Source of the DNA: JANMDR01 sp031376425
GTDB lineage: Bacteria; Pseudomonadota; Gammaproteobacteria; Burkholderiales; Usitatibacteraceae
Length of the DNA stretch: 16,428 nucleotides
Direction of reading: 5' to 3'
Assembly: GCA_031376425.1 (NCBI GenBank)
Contig: JANMDR010000167.1
Coordinates: 1-16,428, forward strand
The position numbers and the translations under genes were made by a program. How positions within the stretch are numbered: the first letter of the stretch is position 1; each line of letters opens with the position of its first letter. A model generated the notes under the pieces. It was not told the DNA's origin. It searched no databases and was given only the letters and a program-made list of their open reading frames with translations. Shown in pieces: positions 7,801-13,645 of the stretch.

Positions 7801-9918
7801 ATGTTTCTCTACGCCACGACCATCTTCGTCTCCGCATTTCTATTATTTTTAGTTCAACCCATTATTGCCAAACAAATCCTGCCGTGGTTTGGTGGGTCGG
7901 CGGCGGTTTGGACAACTTGTTTGTGTTTTTTTAATTGTGCCTTATTGGCGGGTTATTTTTATTCTGATTTCACCACCCGCAAATTGAGCCGCCGCAACCA
8001 AGCGTTTTTACATATTGGCTTATTGTTGGTCGCCTTAATTTTATTACCCATCACCCCCGCTACTGGTTTAAAACCAGTGGGCGATGAAGCGCCAAGTTTG
8101 CGCATCATCTTGGTACTGGCGGCCACTATCGGGCTGCCCTACTTCTTGCTTTCCACCACCAGCCCGCTGGTGCAGGCATGGTTTGCGCAAAAGTATCCGC
8201 AGGCTAGTGCTTATCGGCTGTTTGCACTTTCTAACTTGGCATCGATGCTTGCGCTATTGGGCTATCCCTTCTTAATTGAGCCTTGGTTTAGCACACGGTT
8301 GCAGGCATGGGCGTGGTCAGGCGGGTTTGGCTTGTTTGCGATTTTAGTAGGCATATGTGCGTGGCAAGGATTAAAATCCGCGCCCTATCATGCCTTAGAC
8401 ACAACTGATAATAGCGCTTCGTCAGGCACTATATGGTCTAGTTTAACGCTTGGCGAACAACTCACATGGGTCGCGCTATCTGCATTAGGCACAATCTTGC
8501 TGCTGACGATTTCTAATCATTTAACGCAAAATATTTCATCTATTCCGCTATTGTGGGTGCTGCCATTAGCGCTATATTTGCTCACATTTATATTGTGTTT
8601 TGACGGTAAGGGTTGGTATGTGCGGCCGTTATTTTTAGCGCTATTGGGTGCTGCCATTGTGGCTATGGGTTGTTTTTTAGCTGACCGTGAGTTGCACTTT
8701 TTACTTTATTGGCAGATTGGCGTTTTTTGCGCGGGACTATTTTTTGCCTGCATGGTGTTACACGGTGAATTGGTGCGCTTGAAGCCACCCGCTACGCACC
8801 TCACCCGCTTTTATTTAATGGTGTCGGTTGGCGGGGCGCTGGGCGCATTCTTGGTGAGCATTGTTGCGCCGCTGGTGTTATCGGCCTATTTTGAACTTGA
8901 AGCGGCGCTGGTATTGCTGAGCCTTGCGGTGACGACATTACTAATAAGGGATTACTTTACGGCAAGAAAAGCGACTGTCTTGCATCAAAGCGAGCAAGCT
9001 CCGCTAGCTCCCCCAAACAGATTGCCTTTGGCATGGCCACAGTTGAGTGCGGCAATTCTGGGGGGTATCATTACCCTGTTTGCTGCGGGTGCGGCTGCCA
9101 CCGCGATACACGGCTATTTTGAAAATGTGGTGGTGATGAAACGCAATTTTTACGGCAGTATGCGCGTGAAGGAATCTGTTTCTAACGACTTAAAACAGCG
9201 CTCCTTGATTCATGGCTCCATCCTTCATGGCACGCAGTTTACTGATACGCCAAATGATCGCATCGCCACCACCTATTACAAAACCAAGTCGGGCATTGGC
9301 CGCGCGATATTGTTACAGCAAAAATTAGAAACCACGGTTAACGTTGGTGTGATTGGGCTTGGTACCGGCACCATCGCGGCCTATGCGAATAAAGGCGATG
9401 CGGTTCGCTTCTATGACATTAACCAAGAAGTAGTTAACATCGCCAATCGCGACTTTAGCTATCTGAGCCGCGCTGAAAATAGCGGCGCAAAAATATCGAC
9501 TGTGCTTGGCGATGCCCGCTTAACGTTGGAACGCGAAGCACCACAAAATTTTGATGTACTTGCTATCGACGCGTTTTCCAGCGATTCAATCCCCGTGCAT
9601 TTAATTACCGATGAAGCCGTGGGCATCTATTTGCGCCACATGAAAGCAAACGGCATCATTGCTTTTCATGTGTCCAATCGTTTTTTGGATTTAAAACCCG
9701 TGGTGCAACAAATTGCCCAAAAACACAATTTGCAGGTGAGCTGGGTACGCGATCGCTATGATGACGGCAGCACCTCTAGTGACTGGGTTTTGCTATGTAA
9801 AAACGCCGAGAAACTTAAACTCCCTGAGATCAGCGAAGCCAGCGCAGAAATTCCGCCTCAACCTGAGTGGCGGCTTTGGACCGATGATTTTAATAATATT
9901 TTGCAGGTGTTGAAGTAG
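7801..9918 (+). CDS. Membrane protein fused to a spermidine-synthase-like domain
   Basis: A 705-residue fusion. The N-terminal half (about residues 1-440) is hydrophobic with roughly ten to twelve membrane segments and resembles the membrane part annotated as 'fused MFS/spermidine synthase' (start FLYATTIFVSAFLLFLVQPIIAKQILPWFGGSAAVW). The C-terminal part (about 441-660) has the Rossmann fold of polyamine aminopropyltransferases: RNFYGSMRV (448-456), the nucleotide loop VGVIGLGTGTIAAY (515-528), the acidic residue in YDIN, LGDARL (569-574) and DAFSSDSIPVHLIT (590-603). Whether it makes a polyamine or methylates or aminopropylates another substrate at the membrane is unknown; the usual GGGDG loop is changed to GLGTG, which argues against a standard spermidine synthase. 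No decarboxylase or transporter gene is adjacent. The ATG follows CGGA, a weak ribosome binding site; the upstream 131 bases show no gene. Confidence 0.85.
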   Translation: MFLYATTIFVSAFLLFLVQPIIAKQILPWFGGSAAVWTTCLCFFNCALLAGYFYSDFTTRKLSRRNQAFLHIGLLLVALILLPITPATGLKPVGDEAPSLRIILVLAATIGLPYFLLSTTSPLVQAWFAQKYPQASAYRLFALSNLASMLALLGYPFLIEPWFSTRLQAWAWSGGFGLFAILVGICAWQGLKSAPYHALDTTDNSASSGTIWSSLTLGEQLTWVALSALGTILLLTISNHLTQNISSIPLLWVLPLALYLLTFILCFDGKGWYVRPLFLALLGAAIVAMGCFLADRELHFLLYWQIGVFCAGLFFACMVLHGELVRLKPPATHLTRFYLMVSVGGALGAFLVSIVAPLVLSAYFELEAALVLLSLAVTTLLIRDYFTARKATVLHQSEQAPLAPPNRLPLAWPQLSAAILGGIITLFAAGAAATAIHGYFENVVVMKRNFYGSMRVKESVSNDLKQRSLIHGSILHGTQFTDTPNDRIATTYYKTKSGIGRAILLQQKLETTVNVGVIGLGTGTIAAYANKGDAVRFYDINQEVVNIANRDFSYLSRAENSGAKISTVLGDARLTLEREAPQNFDVLAIDAFSSDSIPVHLITDEAVGIYLRHMKANGIIAFHVSNRFLDLKPVVQQIAQKHNLQVSWVRDRYDDGSTSSDWVLLCKNAEKLKLPEISEASAEIPPQPEWRLWTDDFNNILQVLK

Positions 9919-10016
9919 GTTATCAGCGCTACACCTCGTGTTTTTCATTCTAAGTCATTTTGGGTACTTTTTCCGTTGCGTTCGCGCCGCAAAAGCGGTA
10001 TCGCGAGCGGACATTT

Positions 10017-10405
10017 TTAAATCACTTGCTTTTGGACTAGCGCGGTAACTCCGTCCATCTGTGCCAGCACCCCCCCGACTTCGTCTTCGTCCAGCACGGA
10101 GGCAATACGCTTTGGGCAGGTAGGCCGATTAATATTCGCCGACCAAGGCAAATCAATATCGAACCCCTCTCGGTAAGAAAACAACAAGTGCTTAGCGCTT
10201 GATTGTGCTTGGAGGCCGTAGCCTTTGCGCTCAGTAGCCAACATCGTCAAAAACGCCCCCCCAAAAAAACTCACGCACACCCATTTCGCGTGGATGCCGC
10301 AGCCCATACCACCGAATAAAAATCGCGCCGGGTACGGGTAGACTTTCTCGGTGCTCAGGCTATACTGTAGGAAGCGAATTCGCTCTCGAACTTGCGTAGT
10401 TTCCT
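10017..10405 (-). pseudogene. intI: Integron integrase (intI) 5' remnant, copy 1
   Basis: Broken N-terminal third of an integron tyrosine recombinase. Reading from 10405 leftward: an AGG stands where a start would be (copy 2 has ATG there), followed by KLRKFESE, a frameshift, then IRFLQYSLSTEKVY, further decay, a frame carrying RHPREMGVRE, then after a homopolymer-rich stretch (C7 A7 at 10256-10269) GGAFLTMLATERKGYG, KHLLFSYREGFDIDLPW and CPKRIASVLDEDEVGGVLAQMDG. These match, in order, the IntI segments remembered as RERIRYLHYSLRTEQAY, RHPATLGSSEVEAFLSWLA, ALLFLYREVLGIELPW and RLPVVLTRDEVRAILAQLDG. The match stops near residue 130 at TAA; the catalytic C-terminal domain (Arg, His, Tyr) is absent. 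At least two frameshifts and the lost start make it non-functional. It runs opposite to the cassettes, as intI should. Confidence 0.75.
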
Positions 10406-10534
10406 AGAGTCTATTTTGACGGTATACTCCTGTGGCATCTATGCTGTGAGCCAATATCTGCAATACTTATCAAAGCTTTATTAAATGAATTTATCCTGCA
10501 ACGTCGATTTAATTTTGCAAGTTTTGCGGTATAC
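10246..10534 (+). repeat. Direct repeat, copy 1 (intI 5' end plus attI-like region)
   Basis: This stretch is repeated at 11689-12013. Both begin GTCAAAAACGCCCCCC and end TTTTGCGGTATAC. Shared blocks include CATTTCGCGTGGATGCCGCA, GGTGCTCAGGCTATA, TTGCGTAGTTTC, TGGCATCTATG, ATATCTGCAATACTTATCAA and TTATTAAATGAA. Copy 1 lacks about 60 bases present in copy 2 and carries about 30 bases of its own near 10403-10432. It spans the integrase 5' end and the region where attI would lie. The copies are clearly diverged, so the duplication is old. Confidence 0.85.
10416..10445 (+). promoter_or_regulatory. Candidate cassette promoter (Pc-like)
   Basis: TTGACG (10416-10421) and TATGCT (10440-10445) with an 18-base spacer match the sigma-70 consensus 5 of 6 and 4 of 6. 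It points into the globin gene, about 100 bases before its ATG, where an integron cassette promoter would be. The -35 part lies in bases unique to repeat copy 1. Motif evidence only. Confidence 0.35.
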
Positions 10535-10549
10535 ATCCACTACATTCAT

Positions 10550-11017
10550 ATGCCTACAACGATCCCCTCTCTGTACGCTTGGCTCGGCGGTATTGACGCT
10601 TTAGAACGCCTCACGACGCGCTTCTACGAACGCGTACCGAGCAATCCAACGCTTCAGCCTATCTTTGCCCACATGAATTCGGGCCACGCGAAGCACGTCG
10701 CTGCATTTCTTGCCGAAGTTCTGGGTGGACCTACCGTCTACACACAAGAACACGGCGGTCACGCTCACATGATTCGGCAACACCTGAACCGTCATCTGAG
10801 TCAAGATCAAAGACGAGAGTGGATGAATCTGCTTCTTGATACCGCAGATGAGCTTCAAATGCCGGATGATCCTGAATTCCGGTCTGCTTTAATCGGCTAT
10901 TTAGAGTGGGGTTCTCGGCTGGCCGTCATCAACTCTCAACCCGGAGTTGATGTACACGCGGACGCACCGATGCCAAAGTGGGGCTGGGGCGAAGTGAAAG
11001 ATCCCTATCAGCCATAA
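10550..11017 (+). CDS. Truncated haemoglobin, group II-like (cassette-borne)
   Basis: Small haem protein of the 2-over-2 globin family, 155 residues, cytoplasmic. Family features visible: SLYAWLGGIDALERLTTRFYERV with the B10 tyrosine position (Tyr26), LGGPTVYTQEHGGHAHMIRQH with the proximal haem histidine at His78, and the conserved G8 tryptophan in REWMNLL (Trp91). The C-terminal tail (about residues 128-155, ending PKWGWGEVKDPYQP) extends past the globin fold. Group II members bind O2 or NO and are linked to nitric oxide or peroxide handling; the exact role here is unknown. There is no purine-rich site before the ATG, so translation may be weak or leaderless-like. The gene sits between the intI/attI relic and an attC site, so it is probably an integron cassette gene; a GTTRRRY core in front of it is not visible. 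Confidence 0.85.
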   Translation: MPTTIPSLYAWLGGIDALERLTTRFYERVPSNPTLQPIFAHMNSGHAKHVAAFLAEVLGGPTVYTQEHGGHAHMIRQHLNRHLSQDQRREWMNLLLDTADELQMPDDPEFRSALIGYLEWGSRLAVINSQPGVDVHADAPMPKWGWGEVKDPYQP

Positions 11018-11041
11018 GTCTTGCGGCATGCGCCCGGTGCT

Positions 11042-11170
11042 GCCTAACCCCTCGCTCAAGAGGAGCGCCAACGGCAGGCTACTAGGCCTGGGCTGGTGGT
11101 ACGCGGTACATTTTCACCAGCCCTGGCCTAGCGTCCTGCCGTCGCCCACCGCTCAACGCGATCGTTAGCC
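11042..11170 (+). other. attC: attC recombination site of the globin cassette (long type)
   Basis: Starts with core GCCTAAC (11042-11048, matching RYYYAAC) and ends with GTTAGCC (11164-11170, matching GTTRRRY). Inside are the L-type boxes (CGCTCAAG near the left, CCGCTCAACGCG near the right) and a long imperfect inverted repeat: GGCAGG, TAGGCC and GGCTGGTG on the left pair with CACCAGCC, GGCCTA and CCTGCC on the right. The 129-base length is within the known attC range. It follows the globin stop codon by 24 bases and ends just before the next ORF, as expected for a cassette junction. In an integron, the integrase cuts the folded bottom strand in the G/TTAGCC core. Confidence 0.8.
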
Positions 11171-11177
11171 ATCTCAC

Positions 11178-11657
11178 ATGGGTCTTGACGCACACGTTTG
11201 TTGCAATTGTATTGAGCAAGGCCTGCTGCGCTCCGCGCCACGCGAAGAATGGGGTGTATTTGTTGAGCAAAACGGCTCACGAAATTCTCGTTCTGAAGAC
11301 CCCGAAGTACTAGGCGCGTTTGACAGGTGGAATCAAACTGATGCTTGTGAACATGAAGATGGGATATTTACGCACCATCGAATCGGGAACATTGGAGGTG
11401 TTTCAACCTTGCGATCAGCCTTGGAAACGAGCGGTCTGCCATTTCCAATAATGCTTAAAAACGTCATTTACAGCGGAACACATACGGGTGATTATCTTAC
11501 GGCCGAGCAGGTGCGGCTATTGAAGCGCGAAGTTGATCAAATAGCATTGGTTAATCTCGCGGATAGTGATGAGGAAAAGTACTTGCGGGACTTCGAGATC
11601 AATATGAGAAATTTGGTTGAATGTTCGATTCGCCTAAACAAACCGATTGCATTTTGA
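11178..11657 (+). CDS. Conserved cassette protein of unknown function (CCNC N-terminus)
   Basis: 159 residues, no signal peptide or membrane segment. It begins MGLDAHVCCNCIEQGLLRS and continues with EEWGVFVEQNGSRN, EDPEVLGAFDRWNQTDACEHEDGIFTHHRIGNIGGVSTLR and KNVIYSGTHTGDYLTAEQVRLLKREVDQI. I recognise this as resembling a family of uncharacterised bacterial proteins of the MGLDA(x)VYC(x)C type, but I know no function. Cys8, Cys9, Cys11, Cys57 and nearby histidines (His59, His66, His67) could bind a metal (inference). The ATG lies 7 bases after the GTTAGCC core of the preceding attC, so this is the second cassette. No attC is seen after its stop codon; instead repeat copy 2 begins 31 bases later, suggesting that its attC was lost in a rearrangement. 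Confidence 0.75.
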   Translation: MGLDAHVCCNCIEQGLLRSAPREEWGVFVEQNGSRNSRSEDPEVLGAFDRWNQTDACEHEDGIFTHHRIGNIGGVSTLRSALETSGLPFPIMLKNVIYSGTHTGDYLTAEQVRLLKREVDQIALVNLADSDEEKYLRDFEINMRNLVECSIRLNKPIAF

Positions 11658-11687
11658 GACTCTGGCTAGTTCGGCAGTCAACTGGAC

Positions 11688-11884
11688 GGTCAAAAACGCC
11701 CCCCCCAACTCGCGCACGCCCATTTCGCGTGGATGCCGCAGCCCAAGCGAGCGAATAAAGAATCGGACCCAATACTGGTAGACTTTTTTGGTGCTCAGGC
11801 TATAATGTAAGCAGAGAATTGAATCCGTTATGGAACTTAGTAATTTAAGCGAACGTATAGCAAAATCGGGTTGCGTAGTTTCAT
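11688..11884 (-). pseudogene. intI: Integron integrase (intI) 5' remnant, copy 2
   Basis: Second broken integrase start, leftward. From an ATG at 11884 (MKLRNP, corresponding to AGG-KLRKF in copy 1) a frameshift leads to KLLSSITDSILCLHYSLSTKKVYQYWVRFFIRSLGLRHPREMGVRELGGAFLT, which matches the integron integrase N-terminal SAM-like domain (remembered IntI: LHYSLRTEQAYVNWVRAFIRFHGVRHPATLG). The match ends abruptly after FLT at about 11688, where sequence similarity with copy 1 also ends. Only about 85 of some 320 residues remain and no catalytic residues are present. This copy is better preserved than copy 1 over the N-terminal domain. Confidence 0.75.
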
Positions 11885-12013
11885 GGCATCTATGATAACC
11901 GTGCATTTGTACAGTAGCTATGCTGGCAGCAAATATCTGCAATACTTATCAAGATTTTATTAAATGAACGTGTCCCGCAATGACGATTTTGTTTTGCGAG
12001 TTTTGCGGTATAC
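11689..12013 (+). repeat. Direct repeat, copy 2 (intI 5' end plus attI-like region)
   Basis: Counterpart of 10246-10534, at 325 bases somewhat longer. It contains the integrase 5' remnant (11688-11884) and about 130 bases of attI-like region. Beyond TTTTGCGGTATAC the copies diverge: here CGTACGTTAGAC follows, in copy 1 ATCCACTACATTC. It runs straight on from the end of the second cassette, so the boundary near 11688 is a rearrangement junction. Confidence 0.85.
11899..11914 (-). promoter_or_regulatory. Possible LexA (SOS) box in front of intI copy 2
   Basis: On the minus strand CTGT-N8-ACGG, read on the plus strand as CCGT-GCATTTGT-ACAG; 7 of 8 fixed bases match CTGT-N8-ACAG, and the right half extends to TGTACAGTA as in strong E. 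coli boxes. It lies 15 bases upstream of the intI start codon at 11884. SOS control of intI is established for several integrons. The segment is missing from repeat copy 1. Confidence 0.35.
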
Positions 12014-12025
12014 CGTACGTTAGAC
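11930..12025 (+). other. attI: attI-like region with GTTAGAC core
   Basis: The stretch between the intI 5' remnant and the next cassette ends in GTTAGAC (12019-12025), which matches the integron core GTTRRRY exactly and lies 15 bases before the next ORF. It is where attI is expected: adjacent to the intI start, with cassettes beyond. The left boundary is my estimate. It could instead be the right core of an attC whose left part was lost. Confidence 0.5.
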
Positions 12026-12040
12026 GCCCCAAGGAACGAC

Positions 12041-12532
12041 ATGCGACTTACACTCATGGCACTTGCTCTTGCGATCTCCACATCGGCAAGCGCAGAGCAA
12101 TCAACTGACTCAAGCGGTGACTACTTCATGGATCTCGGACAAGTCTATGGAGGAGGCCAGAGCATCAAGCAATACCGCGACATCTGCGCTGACGCCTTTC
12201 CTGTATTTTATCAGCAGAACGAGAAGGCCTACATCGTCTGGCGGAGCAAGTACTTGGTCTTCCTTCAAGAGATCGAGAAAAATTGGACCGCTATGGCATG
12301 GCGAGAGTCAAAAGGCGACGCAGTGAAGTACAGTGACTTTCTTGCAAAGACGTCTGGTATGTTTGATCGGTACAAGGACGTACTTCGAGAGCAACTCAGC
12401 AGCGATGGAAGTGAACAGTTTCGCAAGACGTGCGCGCTCTACCCGCAGTATTTGGCGAGCGAGCACGCAAACCTCGAATACTTCTACGCCGAACAAGTTA
12501 TCACCGTTCGCAAAGGACCGCGGGCGAAATGA
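12041..12532 (+). CDS. Small exported protein of unknown function (cassette-borne)
   Basis: 163 residues beginning with a clear Sec signal peptide (MRLTLMALALAISTSASA, cleavage probably after ASA near residue 18 or after SAEQ). The mature part is rich in aromatic and charged residues (YRDICADAFPVFYQQNEKAYIVWRSKYLVFLQEIEKNW ... FRKTCALYPQYLASEHANLEYFYAEQV), probably helical, with two cysteines (in DICAD and KTCAL) that could pair in the periplasm. I do not recognise a named family. The start is supported by AAGGAA 5 bases upstream and by the integron core GTTAGAC 15 bases upstream; an attC follows the stop codon. It is therefore the first cassette of the second integron copy. Confidence 0.7.
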   Translation: MRLTLMALALAISTSASAEQSTDSSGDYFMDLGQVYGGGQSIKQYRDICADAFPVFYQQNEKAYIVWRSKYLVFLQEIEKNWTAMAWRESKGDAVKYSDFLAKTSGMFDRYKDVLREQLSSDGSEQFRKTCALYPQYLASEHANLEYFYAEQVITVRKGPRAK

Positions 12533-12582
12533 GTTGCAAGCGGGCACCTAACCCTTCCCGTCTAGGGGTCGTCACACGCAAC

Positions 12583-12642
12583 GCCTAATCCTTCCTTCGA
12601 GCAGACTTGCCTTCGGCAAGCCGCTTAACTCAAACGTTATAC
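12583..12642 (+). other. attC: attC recombination site of the third cassette (short type)
   Basis: 60-base element from GCCTAAT (12583-12589) to GTTATAC (12636-12642). It closely resembles the 60-base attC of aadA-type cassettes as I remember it: CTTCGAGC in the left arm and CGCTTAACTCAAACGTTA in the right arm, around a perfect hairpin CTTGCC-TTC-GGCAAG (12606-12620). Both outer cores deviate by one base from consensus (AAT for AAC; GTTATAC for GTTRRRY). ACCTAAC at 12546-12552 matches RYYYAAC better and pairs better with GTTATAC, so the site may really span 12546-12642. Confidence 0.7.
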
Positions 12643-13645
12643 GGCGCAAAGCAACCTACGTTTGCCCAAGGCGTAGTTGCAGGGATGCTTCCGATGCAAT
12701 ATGCTTGCGCCACAGTCCGCGCCCAACTTCCGACTTGAAGGCGCCGTAGTCCACCATCGAGTCATCTGCAAAAGACTAATGGACTGATCCAGAGATAAAA
12801 GAAAGAAATGTGACAAAGTAAGTTAATTGCATGCAAAAAATACGTGACAAAGCTAAAAATATAGCGCAGGATGTCATCTGTAAAATATTATCTAGCAAAA
12901 AATCATGTGCGCTAGAATTAAATTCGAATAGTTCCACACGTATGCAAACGTGTAAGTAAGAGCAGTATTATTCAGTTTTACCAAATAAGAACTTGTGCGA
13001 CGTTTTTACGTAATCACATTCTGGGAGGGCGGAGTCGATGAACGTTTTACTGGCGAAAAATAATAGCTCCCCAGAGAGAAGTCCATTTGAATGCATACGC
13101 CAAATTGCAAGTTTCAATTCCCTTCCGTCACCACTATGCAACGATCTGCACAAGCACACCAAGGCTTTCGAATCATATAGGTGTGCCATAAACATAATGC
13201 CTCTCAGGCAATCTGCAATGCGTGGAACAGATAATTTCTCACATGCTCAGGTAGGTTACAAAGTGCATAGAAAGGCGAATACTTGCTTAAATCTCGCCGC
13301 TAGTTCATTAACACAAGGCAACGGAAATCAAGTAGGTGAGGGTCGATTGTTTTGCTGCTATTTGGAAAAACGAGCCCCCCACTTTCGGCTAGCGTGCGAC
13401 AAGATCGATTTACCGAATGGCAACTACGACGCTGCCGGGCACAGTCAGAAATATGGCTATGGTCGGCTGAGCGCACTAACTGCCGTGTTACTGGCGAGAC
13501 CATAACAGGATGAGCGATGACGTAGCATGTTCTGAGCAGTTGATGTGAGATCAGGTTTCAGTTTTACTTCGCTGTCCATGTGCTACAGACCATTACTTCC
13601 AGTTTATGTAGGAAATTTTTTACTCAAACCATTTAAGGAGACAAC
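12643..13645. other. About 1 kb without a convincing gene
   Basis: From 12643 to about 13020 the sequence is AT-rich and non-coding on both strands, with a small inverted repeat ACACGT-ATGCAA-ACGTGT near 12937. From 13038 there is one doubtful ORF (listed separately). 13506-13645 is the leader of the tyrosinase gene. No terminal inverted repeats, transposase fragment or further attC core pair was recognised, so the right edge of the integron relic is taken as 12642. Confidence 0.45.
13038..13505 (+). CDS. Doubtful ORF, 155 residues
   Basis: An ATG with a purine-rich stretch in front (GGAGGGCGGAG) opens a 155-residue frame. The product (MNVLLAKNNSSPERSPFECIRQ ... HSQKYGYGRLSALTAVLLARP) has no recognised domain, membrane segment or repeat, and is rich in Ser, Asn, Cys and His in a way common for random frames. 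Overlapping frames on the other strand are of similar quality. It may be a chance ORF or the decayed content of an ORF-less or degenerate cassette. Listed for completeness only. Confidence 0.2.
   Translation: MNVLLAKNNSSPERSPFECIRQIASFNSLPSPLCNDLHKHTKAFESYRCAINIMPLRQSAMRGTDNFSHAQVGYKVHRKANTCLNLAASSLTQGNGNQVGEGRLFCCYLEKRAPHFRLACDKIDLPNGNYDAAGHSQKYGYGRLSALTAVLLARP

Noticed and set aside
11634..11942. Intact 102-residue minus-strand ORF over repeat copy 2
   Set aside because: Not taken as a functional gene: only the part from KLL to FLT matches integrase, the natural intI start at 11884 is in another frame, and the tail is fused to unrelated sequence. Reported as a pseudogene instead.
13300..13503. 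67-residue minus-strand ORF overlapping the doubtful 13038-13505 ORF
   Set aside because: No start signal and no recognisable family; neither strand is convincing here.
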